From positions 1 to 32,594 of the forward strand of contig JAJYLH010000013.1 in assembly GCA_021787845.1 (NCBI GenBank): a DNA stretch of 32,594 nucleotides, read 5' to 3'. The stretch is from Myxococcales bacterium. Its GTDB lineage: Bacteria > Myxococcota > Myxococcia > Myxococcales > JAJYLH01. The notes under the pieces are model-generated. The model saw only the letters and a program-made list of their open reading frames with translations, did no database searches and was not told where the DNA came from. Made by a program: the position numbers and the translations under genes. Within the stretch, counting starts at the first letter, position 1, and every line of letters begins with the position of its first letter. This document shows, piece by piece, positions 1-8,500 of the stretch.

Positions 1-295
1 TCCGGGTGCGGGAAGCGGGTGATCCGGGTGCGGGAAGCAGGTGATCCGGGTGCAGGAGGCGGGTGATCCGGGTGCAGGAGGCGGGTGGTCCGGGTGGTCG
101 AGGCGGGTGGTCCGGGTGGTCGAGGCAGGTGATCCGGGTCGAGACGCGGGTGGTCCGGGTGGTCGAGGCAGGTGATCCGGGTCGAGAGGCGGGTGATCCG
201 GGTCGGGAGGCGGGTGATCCGGGTCGGGAGGCGGGTGATCCGGGTCGAGAGGCGGGTGATCCGGGTCGGGAGGCGGGTGATCCGGGTCGGGAGGC
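1..295. repeat. 21/22-bp tandem repeat array (about 14 units)
   Basis: About 14 head-to-tail units beginning TCCGGGT and ending GGCGGGTGA fill the left edge and probably continue outside the window. The first six units are 22 bp, and later ones are mostly 21 bp with one 22-bp unit among them. This mix of lengths breaks any single reading frame, so the array is unlikely to encode a protein even though short open frames cross it. There are no unique spacers, so it is not a CRISPR. It lies just downstream of the minus-strand gene at 374-862. Confidence 0.9.
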
Positions 296-311
296 CACCT
301 CCCATAACAAT

Positions 312-338
312 GGCGGGAGGCGACCATCGCCTCCCGCC
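312..338 (-). terminator. Strong hairpin downstream of the 374-862 gene
   Basis: A perfect 12-bp inverted repeat (GGCGGGAGGCGA, then CCA, then TCGCCTCCCGCC) starts 35 nt past the stop codon of the minus-strand gene. On the minus strand it is followed by ATTGTTATGGG, only weakly T-rich, so this is an intrinsic-terminator-like hairpin rather than a textbook one. Confidence 0.6.
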
Positions 339-373
339 CGCTGTTCCGTCTCGTTCTCGATGGGCTTGCGCTT

Positions 374-862
374 CTACGTCTTGGGGGTCGGCTTGGCCGG
401 ATGGACCGCGAACATCTCGGACCCTGGCTTCACCACGTCCTTCAGCGAGCCGTCGCGCGTCGCGAGCGACTTGGCGACGCCGTAGATTTCGAGAACCTTG
501 TCGTACGCGTTGTCGACCCACGCGGTATGCGTGTCCGAGAGCAGGCTCGCCAGCTTCTCGACCACTTGCACGAGCGGCCTGAGCTCGGTGTCGGCATCGA
601 GCACGCCTTGCACCTCCTGCGGGTCGACGCCGGTCGCGGCGAGAAGCGGCGGATGGCTGGCCGACGCCCGCAGAAAGTCCGGCGCCTCGGTGAAGAAGGC
701 GTCGTGCGGCCTGCGGGCCGTCTTGCGCTGGTCATCGGTCAGCGGGACCGCGAACGTCATCACCTGCGACAGCAGCTCCTCGGCAACCGCCGCGACCTTC
801 TTCAACGTCGCGATGATCTCCTGCGGACCCTGCTTCGGAGGATCGAGGGTCTTCTTCTTCAT
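374..862 (-). CDS. Conserved hypothetical helical protein, 162 aa
   Basis: The product is a small, soluble, probably all-helical protein with no signal peptide, membrane segment or catalytic motif. The ATG at 862 is preceded by GGGAGG at good spacing, which fixes the start although the frame stays open further upstream. The layout resembles, from memory, a family of uncharacterised bacterial proteins: a polar N-terminus, a leucine-rich first helix, a PLTDDQRK-like segment, then a helix pair around ELRPLVQVVEKLASLL and a C-terminal AYDKVLEIYGVAK helix. The family has no assigned role that I know of. It is transcribed alone, divergent from the Cys-rich lipoprotein, from a candidate promoter at 934-964. 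Function unknown. Confidence 0.82.
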   Translation of the reverse strand: MKKKTLDPPKQGPQEIIATLKKVAAVAEELLSQVMTFAVPLTDDQRKTARRPHDAFFTEAPDFLRASASHPPLLAATGVDPQEVQGVLDADTELRPLVQVVEKLASLLSDTHTAWVDNAYDKVLEIYGVAKSLATRDGSLKDVVKPGSEMFAVHPAKPTPKT

Positions 863-933
863 GCGGTGTACCTCCCGGTCGCGCTGCGGCGGCCGTGTTG
901 GGGTGGTCGAGCCGCGACGGAGCAGCGACTCCG

Positions 934-964
934 ATTCTACGCCCAGACGCCCGGCGCGTGTCAA
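934..964 (-). promoter_or_regulatory. Candidate sigma-70-type promoter for the 374-862 gene
   Basis: On the minus strand TTGACA (964-959) is followed after 19 nt by TAGAAT (939-934), about 72 nt before the ATG at 862. Both hexamers are close to the vegetative consensus. The 19-nt spacer is longer than the usual 17. Confidence 0.5.
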
Positions 965-1073
965 GTCCTCGGCCGGGAGTGCCCGACCGCAACCTTCGCG
1001 ACGGGCCGCCGCGGGAAAGTGCAACGGGTCGACAAGTGTTGCGGGCTGTTGGCAGGGGTGGTACGGTGGCCAC

Positions 1074-1802
1074 ATGACGCGGCATCGGATGGCAACGGCT
1101 TTCGGGTTCGTGGGAGCGCTCGCGATGGTTCTCGCCTGCGCGCCGCCCGTAACTCCCACGGGCAATAACGGCTCGGGCGGGCCTGACGCGGGGTCCGTTG
1201 ACGCCGGGAGTGGCGCCGACGCGGGGTCCGCCGACGCCGGGAGCGGCGCCGATGCGGGCTCCTGCGATGGCGGACGATGCACCCGCGCCTGCGACCTCTG
1301 CCAGCAGGACTCCGACTGCCAGTCCGGTCAGACCTGCGGGCTCGTCGACGGCTGCCGCTTCTGCGTGCGGCAGGAAAGCGGCGGCGCGACGTGCTCGATG
1401 GACGGCTGCATCGAGGGCAACGAGTGCTGCTCGGGAATGATGTGCCTCCAGCCGGGCCAGCAGATCTGCGGCGGGCCGGGGCCAAGACAGGGATGCCACT
1501 CCGACGCCGACTGCGCGCCGGACAGCTACTGTCAAGCCGACCATTGCGGCGGGCACCGGTGCGTCGGGGACTGTCCAGGCACGGCCTGCGGCGACGGCGA
1601 GAGCTGCGCGAACGGTCGCTGCGTGCCGACTCAGTGCCCGCAGTTCGCCTGCCCGGCGTGGGAGGTCTGCGCGGGCCCCACCGGCGACGCCCACGGATGC
1701 GCGCCGAAGTCCTGTGCCACCGACGGCGATTGCCCCGACGGCTTCTGCGCCTCCGGGACCTGCCATGGCAAACCCGGAACGTGCATCATTCCCCCGGTGT
1801 GA
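1074..1802 (+). CDS. Cys-rich secreted lipoprotein with Asp-Ala-Gly spacer, 242 aa
   Basis: The N-terminus (MTRHRM..., hydrophobic core, VLAC at residues 19-22) is a lipoprotein signal with acylated Cys22. The mature chain begins with a low-complexity spacer of repeated DAG units (about residues 35-63). It continues with some 30 cysteines in patterns such as DSDCQSGQTC, DADCAPDSYC and DGDCPDGFC, resembling the disulfide-rich EB-like modules of myxobacterial surface proteins. The start at 1074 is preferred over the ATG at 1089 because it supplies the basic signal-peptide head; neither has a strong ribosome-binding site. It is probably anchored in the cell envelope and projects outward on the spacer. 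Partner and function are unknown. It is followed by 456 bp of repeat-rich intergenic DNA. Confidence 0.85.
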   Translation: MTRHRMATAFGFVGALAMVLACAPPVTPTGNNGSGGPDAGSVDAGSGADAGSADAGSGADAGSCDGGRCTRACDLCQQDSDCQSGQTCGLVDGCRFCVRQESGGATCSMDGCIEGNECCSGMMCLQPGQQICGGPGPRQGCHSDADCAPDSYCQADHCGGHRCVGDCPGTACGDGESCANGRCVPTQCPQFACPAWEVCAGPTGDAHGCAPKSCATDGDCPDGFCASGTCHGKPGTCIIPPV

Positions 1803-1880
1803 CCGGACCGGCGCGGGCCAGCATCCCGCGCGGGCGCAAGCTTCCTACGGTTCCTTACGATGCCCGCGGTGCTGCAACTT

Positions 1881-1925
1881 GTCCGATCGGACCGATCGGA
1901 CCGATCGGTCGGATCGGTCGGATCG
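1881..1925. repeat. 9-bp tandem palindromic array (GACCGATCG family)
   Basis: Five 9-bp units: three of the GACCGATCG type (the first with one change), then two of the form GTCGGATCG. The sequence is rich in the palindrome CGATCG, so it can fold back. The same 9-mer is arrayed again at 27068-27113. Confidence 0.8.
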
Positions 1926-1960
1926 ACAACGGCCCGGCCGGAAGGTGCCGCACCGCAACT

Positions 1961-2163
1961 GGCGCAAGCTTGAAGGGGTATCTCCTTCGTTCAGGTTCGG
2001 CGCGGGCTCTTCTCCCGTGGCGCGGGCGTCCTCGCCCGTGGCCGCTTGGAGATCTCATGCCGGCGGTTCGGCGAGGCTTCCACGGGCGAGGACGCCCGTG
2101 CCACAGGAAAATGGGAGCCGGGCACCAACCTGAATGAAGCCGATACCCCCTCAAGCTTGCGCC
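1961..2163. mobile_element. Foldback element A1 in a palindromic target
   Basis: The interval 1973-2151 (179 bp) is a near-complete inverted repeat with arms of about 70 bp and a central loop near 2042-2079. The innermost arm (GGGCGTCCTCGCCCGTGG at the left, its complement from 2080) is almost perfect. The outer ends are AAGGGGTATC and, complemented, AGGGGGTATC. On both sides lies CAAGCTTG (1965-1972 and 2152-2159), flanked by GGCG on the left and CGCC on the right. Removing the element would restore a 16-bp palindrome, which fits insertion with an 8-bp target duplication. The duplication cannot be told from a longer inverted end because it is itself palindromic. There is no coding capacity, so it is a MITE-like, non-autonomous element. 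Confidence 0.7.
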
Positions 2164-2178
2164 TCCCGTGCCCCGCGC

Positions 2179-2208
2179 TTGACCCGGGCCCTCAAACGTG
2201 GTGACGTT
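2179..2208 (+). promoter_or_regulatory. Candidate promoter (CGCTTGACC -35 type) for the 2259 gene
   Basis: CGCTTGACC ends at 2184. An 18-nt spacer leads to GACGTT (2203-2208), which keeps only the A2 and T6 positions of a -10 element. Support comes mainly from the same upstream motif at three other genes in the window. Confidence 0.35.
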
Positions 2209-2258
2209 CGCCGACGACAGGTTTCCGGGTGCGTCCAGGGGACGCGAAAGGCATCGAG

Positions 2259-4835
2259 ATGGCAGCACGACGATGGGTGGTGGTGGCGGTGGCGCTCGGG
2301 CTCGGCACCGGCGTCTCCTGGGCGGACGAGACTCCGTTCGTGGCAGAGGGGCTCACCCAGCAGGGCCGGCTTCTCGATGCCAGCGATCAGCCGATCAACG
2401 GCACCGTCGACCTGACCTTCACGCTCTATCACGACCCGACCGGCGGCACCCCCGCGTGGACCGAGGACTTTCCGTCGGTGCAGGTCGCCAACGGCTACTA
2501 CGCGGTCCGGCTCGGCGACCCGTCCGCGGGCGCCCAGGCCATCACCACCGACGACCTCGCTGGCCCCACGTATCTGGACATCGCCATCGACCACGCCGAG
2601 CTGTCGCCCCGACTCCAGTTCGGCTCGGTGCCCTACGCGCAGCGCGCCGACCTCGCCAATCGCATCGAGGGCGGCACCATCGACGGCGCGACCATCACCA
2701 ACTCGAGCGTCGATGCGACGAGCGTCTCGGTCGGCGGGCAGACGGTCATCGACTCGAGCGGCAACGTCGATGCGAGCTCGCTCACGGTCGGCGGCAAGAC
2801 GGTCGTCGATGCGAACGGGAACCTGGCGACGCTCCAGAGCCAGCTCGCGGGCGCGGGGATGGTGGCGGCCGACGCGAACGATCTCGGCGGCAAGCCGGCT
2901 TCGGACTACGTGACGACCGATGAGCTCCAGCAGGGATACTCGACCTCAAACGCGCTCGCGTCGCAGGAGTACGACAACCGGGTGCGCAACGGCTCCTTCG
3001 AGATCGGTGCGGCCGGGTCGCTGCCGGCCGACTGGGAGGCGGTGGGCGCCGGCACCGGCACGCGCGCGCAGAAGGCGGACGCGCAGGCGCCGTTCGGGGC
3101 GAACGTGCTGGAGATCGCCAACAACGGCCAGAGCGGTCAGGTCGCCGTGCGGCAAGTCATCATCCCGGCGGGCGCGATCGTGGCGGCCGCTGGCGACACG
3201 CTCACCGCCTCGGTCTTTGCGAAGAAAGTGTCCGGCCCGCAGGGACGCCCCGGCCGGCTCTGCCTGACCGAGTCCGACGACGACCCGGCGCCGACCTGCA
3301 TCGCGCTGACGATGGATAATGGGTATGCCCGGGCGACCGTCAGCCATCCCGTTTCGGCGACCGCGACGTACCTCGCCGTCCTGCTCGATCCGGGGACCGC
3401 GGCGGGCGATACGAACACCTACGACTTCGACGGGGTGATGATTACCCGCGGCACGCTCGCGCCGCCGTTCGGGGCGAACGTGGCGGAGCAGGTTCCCTCG
3501 GAGCTGCCGGACGCGAGCATCACGCCTTCGAAGCTCGTCATGGGACCCGGCTCGGGGCTCGACGCGGACACGCTCGACGGCATCGACTCGACCGGCTTCG
3601 TGCGCGGCAACTACGTCGCGGGCAACGCGAGCGGCGACGTGCCGGTCTCCAACGGAACCGTCAACACCGACCTCAACGCCGACCTGGTCGACGGCCAGAC
3701 CGCGAGCGCCATCGTCGCGGCGGCGAAGGCGGCGATCCCCAACCCGTCGAGCTACATCCAGAACGGCACCTCGACCCAGGCGAGCGCGAGCTTCGACATC
3801 GACGGAGCCGGGACCATCGGCGGCACCCTGACCACGAGCAACCTGGTCGCGACGGGTAACGTCGCGCTCGATCGGCCGAGCGCGATGGTCGACGGGGGCC
3901 CGACCGTCGGCGGGCTCTTCAATGTGGCGCCAGCGCAGTTCCCGGCGGCGAACGGGAGCTCCTCCTATTTCAAGATCTACTTCCCCGACGACAACTCGGT
4001 GCGACTCGCGTCGGACTTCGACGGGCACCTTGCCGCGAGCAGCTTCCGCGACATCCAGATCGGCACCGTGAACAACCCGTTCCTCGACGTGCAGGCGGCG
4101 ACCGGCGACGTGGGCATCGGCACGACGAACCCTGGCGCCAAGGTCGACATCCGTGGAACCCCCACCGGCAGCGGCGCCGTGCTGGAAGTCGTCGACACCC
4201 AGGCTTCGCAGACCACCACGAGCTTCGGCGGCATCTACGTCGGCTCGGGGCCGGGAACCGACTTCGTCCTCGGCAAGTACACGCATTCTAACGGCACCAG
4301 CAGCGACGAGCGCGCCTTCCAGCTCCGGGACTCGGCCGGCAACGTGCTCATCGACGCCGAGCCCGTCAGCGGCGGCAACGGCGACGTCGGCATCGGCACC
4401 GCGACACCCGGCGCGACGCTGGACGTCAACGGCAGCATCGGATCGGCGGGGCTCGAGGACCAGCGGGACATCTTCACCTGGTCGACCACCGACAGCGGCT
4501 CGACACCCCTTCATCTCAAGACGAGCTGGGGGTTCAACGGCGCCATGTATCGGTTCGTCGTCCACGGGTACAACTACGGGGAAGGGCTCCCCATCTACTC
4601 CGACTGCGTCGGCTACATGTACGAGACGGACCAAGCCCTGGTCAGCGCCAGTTGCCACGACTACGCGGGCGGGATTTCGTTGGGCCAGTACGTCAGCAGC
4701 GATGGCAAGCTCGTCCTCAAGCTCGCGGTGACCACGAGCTACTTCATGGGCTTCGGGGTGGACGTCGAGCAATACAACCCCGAGGGCGTCAAACCGGTCA
4801 CCATCACCGCCTACCGGCAGAGCGCGAACCTGTAG
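2259..4835 (+). CDS. Exported phage-tail-fibre-like surface protein with carbohydrate-binding-like module, 858 aa
   Basis: A signal peptide (MAARRWVVVAVALGLG..., cleavage near VSWA-DE) starts at the ATG at 2259. That ATG has AAAGG upstream and is preferred to the GTG at 2229. Residues 25-140 form a beta-rich head with the pattern LTQQGRLLD, VDLTFTLYHD, YYAVRLGD and FGSVPYA, common in large surface proteins. Residues 145-210 are short repeated beta segments (SVGGQTVIDSSGNVDA). Residues 240-405 look like a CBM4/9-type jelly-roll (VRNGSFEIG..., DFDGVMIT). The C-terminal third carries two copies of GDVGIGT..PGA.LDV, typical of trimeric tail-fibre shafts. No chaperone/protease end is visible. It probably forms a trimeric adhesive fibre; the ligand is unknown. 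Confidence 0.85.
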   Translation: MAARRWVVVAVALGLGTGVSWADETPFVAEGLTQQGRLLDASDQPINGTVDLTFTLYHDPTGGTPAWTEDFPSVQVANGYYAVRLGDPSAGAQAITTDDLAGPTYLDIAIDHAELSPRLQFGSVPYAQRADLANRIEGGTIDGATITNSSVDATSVSVGGQTVIDSSGNVDASSLTVGGKTVVDANGNLATLQSQLAGAGMVAADANDLGGKPASDYVTTDELQQGYSTSNALASQEYDNRVRNGSFEIGAAGSLPADWEAVGAGTGTRAQKADAQAPFGANVLEIANNGQSGQVAVRQVIIPAGAIVAAAGDTLTASVFAKKVSGPQGRPGRLCLTESDDDPAPTCIALTMDNGYARATVSHPVSATATYLAVLLDPGTAAGDTNTYDFDGVMITRGTLAPPFGANVAEQVPSELPDASITPSKLVMGPGSGLDADTLDGIDSTGFVRGNYVAGNASGDVPVSNGTVNTDLNADLVDGQTASAIVAAAKAAIPNPSSYIQNGTSTQASASFDIDGAGTIGGTLTTSNLVATGNVALDRPSAMVDGGPTVGGLFNVAPAQFPAANGSSSYFKIYFPDDNSVRLASDFDGHLAASSFRDIQIGTVNNPFLDVQAATGDVGIGTTNPGAKVDIRGTPTGSGAVLEVVDTQASQTTTSFGGIYVGSGPGTDFVLGKYTHSNGTSSDERAFQLRDSAGNVLIDAEPVSGGNGDVGIGTATPGATLDVNGSIGSAGLEDQRDIFTWSTTDSGSTPLHLKTSWGFNGAMYRFVVHGYNYGEGLPIYSDCVGYMYETDQALVSASCHDYAGGISLGQYVSSDGKLVLKLAVTTSYFMGFGVDVEQYNPEGVKPVTITAYRQSANL

Positions 4836-4918
4836 CGCCTCTCGTTCGACCGCGAATCGCGACCGGCGATCGGCGGTGAAGGGCTATCGCCTTCGTTCGG
4901 TTCAACCCGGGTTCTTGT

Positions 4919-5220
4919 GGCGCTGCGCTGTTTCGTGTGGGTTTCAAGCCAAAGGAGCCGGGCACGGCACCGCCCGGATACGGCGCGGCCACCGGTTCCG
5001 ACATCGTACGTCCTCACCGCGAACGCTGTGCCTGCACCCGGACACTCACGTGTCCGGCTCCATCTCTGGCGCAGTGAGCTGACGTCACCCCGGCGGCGGA
5101 CAAGCCCCAGGACAAGCCCCCGCCCTACCGTCCTCACCGCGAACGCTGTGCCTGCACCCGGACACTCACGTGTCCGGCTCCAAGTCCGGTCGCGCAACCC
5201 ACACGAAGCAGCGCAGAGCC
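4919..5220. mobile_element. Element B: 302-bp MITE-like insertion with 8-bp target duplication
   Basis: Its ends are inverted repeats of about 25 bp, GGCGCTGCGCTG.TTCGTG.. at 4919 and the complement of 5196-5220 (GGCTCTGCGCTG.TTCGTG..), matching at 23 of 25 positions. It is flanked directly by GTTCTTGT at 4911-4918 and 5221-5228, an 8-bp target duplication inside element A2. No transposase is encoded. The 8-bp duplication and GGCTCT-type end are reminiscent of the ISL3 family, which is an inference. Inside are two exact 54-bp direct repeats. Confidence 0.8.
5009..5182. repeat. Two exact 54-bp direct repeats with a family C hairpin
   Basis: Positions 5009-5062 and 5129-5182 are identical and exactly 120 bp apart. 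Each contains CCGGACAC-TCAC-GTGTCCGG (for example 5038-5057), a perfect 8-bp stem with a 4-nt loop. The 29-bp core recurs exactly at 25563-25591 inside a coding region and in part, inverted, at 28193-28208. Confidence 0.88.
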
Positions 5221-5422
5221 GTTCTTGTCCCGTGGCGCGGGCGTCCTCGCCCGTGGATGCATGGGTATCCGCGATGCCTGCGGGTTCGGCAGGGCTTTCA
5301 CGGGGGGGGACGCCCGTGCCACAAGAGAATGGGAGCCGGGCCCGCGCCAAGTGAAGGCGATACCCCCGGCGATGGCTCGTCGAAGCACGACCGGTCAGCG
5401 CGGCCGGGCGCCGATCGGGCGC

Positions 5423-5452
5423 TTGACCCGACTGCTCGGGGCGTGAAAGAGT
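5423..5452 (+). promoter_or_regulatory. Candidate promoter (CGCTTGACC -35 type) for the 5528 gene
   Basis: GCGCTTGACCC places TTGACC at 5423-5428. After 18 nt comes AAGAGT (5447-5452), keeping A2 and T6 of a -10 element, about 75 nt before the start codon. Confidence 0.4.
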
Positions 5453-5527
5453 ACGCGCCCCCGGTCGGACGGTACCCGACGGAGCGCGCGGGAGCGCTCC
5501 TGCCCGGCAGGATCGAAGGAGGAAGTC

Positions 5528-8500
5528 ATGCGACACCATCTCACGCTCGCCGGCAGCATCGCGCTGAGCCTGCTCGTCGCCTGCTCGAACCAGGGAACGC
5601 CCACCAACACCCAGAACAACACCCACGCGGTCCCCGGACCGCTGATCGAGGAAGTGCAGCCGCCGCAGGGACCGGCCGCCGGCGGGAGCGTCATCCTCCT
5701 GCGCGGCGAGCGCTTCGCGCCCGGCGCGACCGTCCAGTTCGACAAGAAGGCGTCGCCCGAGGTCGTGGTCGCCGACCCCGGCACCCTCACCGCCGTCACC
5801 CCGGCCGGCAAGGCGGGAGCGGTCTCGGTCATCGTCACGAACCCCGACGGACAGTTGACCGAGCTGGCGGACGGCTTCACCTACGCGAGCGCGACCGCCA
5901 CCTCGCTCACGCTGACCCAGGCGGTCCCGGCGCAGGGCCCGAGCACCGGCGGCACCCTGGTCGAGCTGCACGGCACCGGCTTCGCCAGCGGCGCGCTCGC
6001 GTTCTTCGGCGGCCGACCCGCGTCCAGCGTGGTCGTCGTCTCGCCGACGCTCCTGACCTGCGTCATCCCCGCCGGCCTCCCGGGACCGGTGGAGCTCGCC
6101 GTCACCGGTCCCGACGGGTTCTCGGCCCGGCTGCACAACGGCTTCACCTACTTCGACCCGTCGAAGGCCACCCACCCGGCGCCCAAGCTCTCCGCCATCG
6201 CTCCTGTCGAGGGCACCGTCGCCGGCGGAGACGCGGCGAGCCTCACCGGCAGCGGCTTCATCCCGGGCATGCGGGCGTACCTGGGCGGCATTCCGGTGGG
6301 CGCTCTCGACTTCGGGGTCAACGCGGCGACCTTCACCACCCCGCCGGGCAAGCCCGGCAACGTCGACGTCGCGGTGACCAACCCCGACGGGCAGGGCAGC
6401 ATCCTCGAGGCGGCGTTCGACTACTACGCCCCGACAGCGCTCCTGGCCTCCATCAGCCCCACCTCGGGGCCGGTCGCCGGCGGGACCCAGGTCACCGTCG
6501 TCGGGCGCAACTTCACCTCCGACGCCCTGCTGACGCTGGGCGGGAGCGCGGTGACCGCGTTGACCCTGGTCGACCCGCAGACGCTGAGCGGGACCACCCC
6601 CAAGGGGGCGAGCTACGGCTACGTCGATTTGCAGGTGGTGGAGCCGGGCGGCCTTATCGACACGCTCCACAACGCGTTCTACTACACGGACGCCGATCAC
6701 CCGGCTCCGGGGAGCAGCACCGGTCCCGCCCCGGTCTCGATCTCCCGCATCAGCCCACCGACCGGACCGAACACCGGCGGCTTCACCGCGAGCCTGCTCG
6801 GCGGCGGCTTCCAGACCGGCGCCACCGTCACCTTCGGGTCGGCGAGCGCGTCGAACGTCCAGGTTCTGGGCCCGACCTCGATTCGGGTGACCGTCCCGCC
6901 CGGGACCGAGGGGCCGGCGACGGTGACCGTCACCAACCCCGACCACGGGACCGCGAGCCTCGACGGCATCTTCTCCTACTACGACTCGACCAGCCAGACG
7001 CCGGGGCCGAGCCTGAGCGGGGTGCTCCCGGCGATGGGCCCGACCACCGGCGGCACGCCCGTGATGCTGACGGGAGACGGGTTCGCTGACGCCGCCCAGG
7101 TGCGCTTCGGCACCACGGCGAGCCCGAAGGTGCAGTGGATCTCCGCGACCGAGCTGCTGGCGACCGCGCCTCCGGCGACCCTTCCGGGAGCGGTGCCGGT
7201 CATCGTCAGCAACCCCGACGGCAAGAGCGATTCGCTGCTCGAGGGCTTCTCCTACTACACGAAGACCGACGGCGAGACCGCGCCCAACGTCACCTCGGTC
7301 ACGCCCCAGACCGGCCTCGTCAACGAGCCGGCGGTGGTGACCGTCGTGGGCGAGAACTTCCAGGAGGGGGCGATGGTCTACGCGGGAATCGCGCCGGCCT
7401 CGTCGATCACCGTGACGAGCCCGACCACCCTGACCGCGACCCTCCCTGGGCAGCCCGCGGGGAAGGTGGACCTGACCGTGGTCAACCCGGACGGGCTCTT
7501 CGCGACGCTCTCGCAGGGCTTCACCTACCAGGCGGCGCCGGCGCCCACGGTGGACTCGGTTTCGCCGTCGAGCGGTCCGGCGGGCGCGACGACCCAGGTC
7601 ACGTTGAGCGGCCAGCACTTCGCGACGGGCGCCACGGTGACGGCGGGCACCAAGCCGGCGACGGGCGTCGAGGTCACCAACGCGACGACGATCACCGCGA
7701 CGCTCCCGGCAGAGCCCGCGGGGAAGGTGGACCTCGTCGTGACGAACCCGGACGGGCAGGCGGGCACGCTCGCCAACGGCTTCGAGTACGTCACCCCACC
7801 TCCGCAGATTTCCTCGATTCGTCCGACCACGGGACCGCTCGCGGGTGGCGTCACCGTTCTCGTCCTCGGGCAGGGCTTCAGCCCGGGAGCGACGGTGTCG
7901 TTCGGCCGCATCGCCTCGCCCAGCGTCACCTTCGTCGCCCCGACCGCGCTGAAGGTGCTGGCGCCCGCCGACGTGGCGGAGACGGTGGACCTGACGGTGA
8001 CGAACCCCGACGGGCAGGCGGCGACCCTGCCGCAGGCGTTCACCTACGACCCGAACTGGGTGGCGCTGCCGACGCCGAGCGTGACCGAGGTGGAGCCCGC
8101 GCACGGTCCGACGACGGGCGGCAGCGCGGTCCTGATCAAGGGCGGCGGCTTCTCGGACGGGATGAGCGTCTTCTTCGCGGACCAGCCGGCGACCGGCGTC
8201 ATCGAGATCGACGCGGCGACGCTCTACGCGGTCACCCCGCCCAACGCCGCCGGCCCCGCGCACGTGACGGTGATCGGCCAGGACGGCCAGACCGCGGTGC
8301 TCGCGGGCGCCTTCACCTACACCGACCCGGCGACGCTGGGGCCGAAGCCGACCCTCACCGGGACCTCCCCGACCACCGGCGAGCAGTCGGCGCCCGTGCA
8401 GGTGCTGCTCACCGGGAGCGGTTTCGCCTCCGGCGCGTACGTCTTCTTCGGCGGCGTGCTGGCGAACAACCCCTTGCGGCTGTCGGACAACATCTACCAG

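Larger units (their letters stand above)
4877..5366. mobile_element. Foldback element A2, split by element B
   Basis: The left end (from 4877, AAGGGCTATCGCCTTCGTTC) and right end (to about 5366, GAAGGCGATACCCCC) are homologous to the ends of A1. TATCGCCTTC at 4885-4894 is matched by its exact complement at 5353-5362. The inner inverted arms are at 5231-5256 and 5299-5322. If 4919-5220 and one copy of GTTCTTGT are removed, the remainder aligns with A1 throughout. Outer target duplications are not clear. It fills most of the gap between the 2259 and 5528 genes. Confidence 0.75.

Noticed and set aside
1-295. Possible CRISPR array
   Set aside because: The units abut each other with no unique spacers, and no cas genes are present.
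1881-1925. Possible replication origin or partition site
   Set aside because: The array is short, recurs at a second site, and no dnaA, parA or parB gene or DnaA-box cluster is nearby.
2946-4772. 608-residue minus-strand open frame
   Set aside because: It is antisense to the tail-fibre-like gene, Arg/Val/Ala-rich and has no recognisable domain.
5170-7089. 639-residue plus-strand open frame starting in element B
   Set aside because: It is out of frame with the TIG lipoprotein, overlaps its signal peptide and is Arg/His/Gly-rich without domains.
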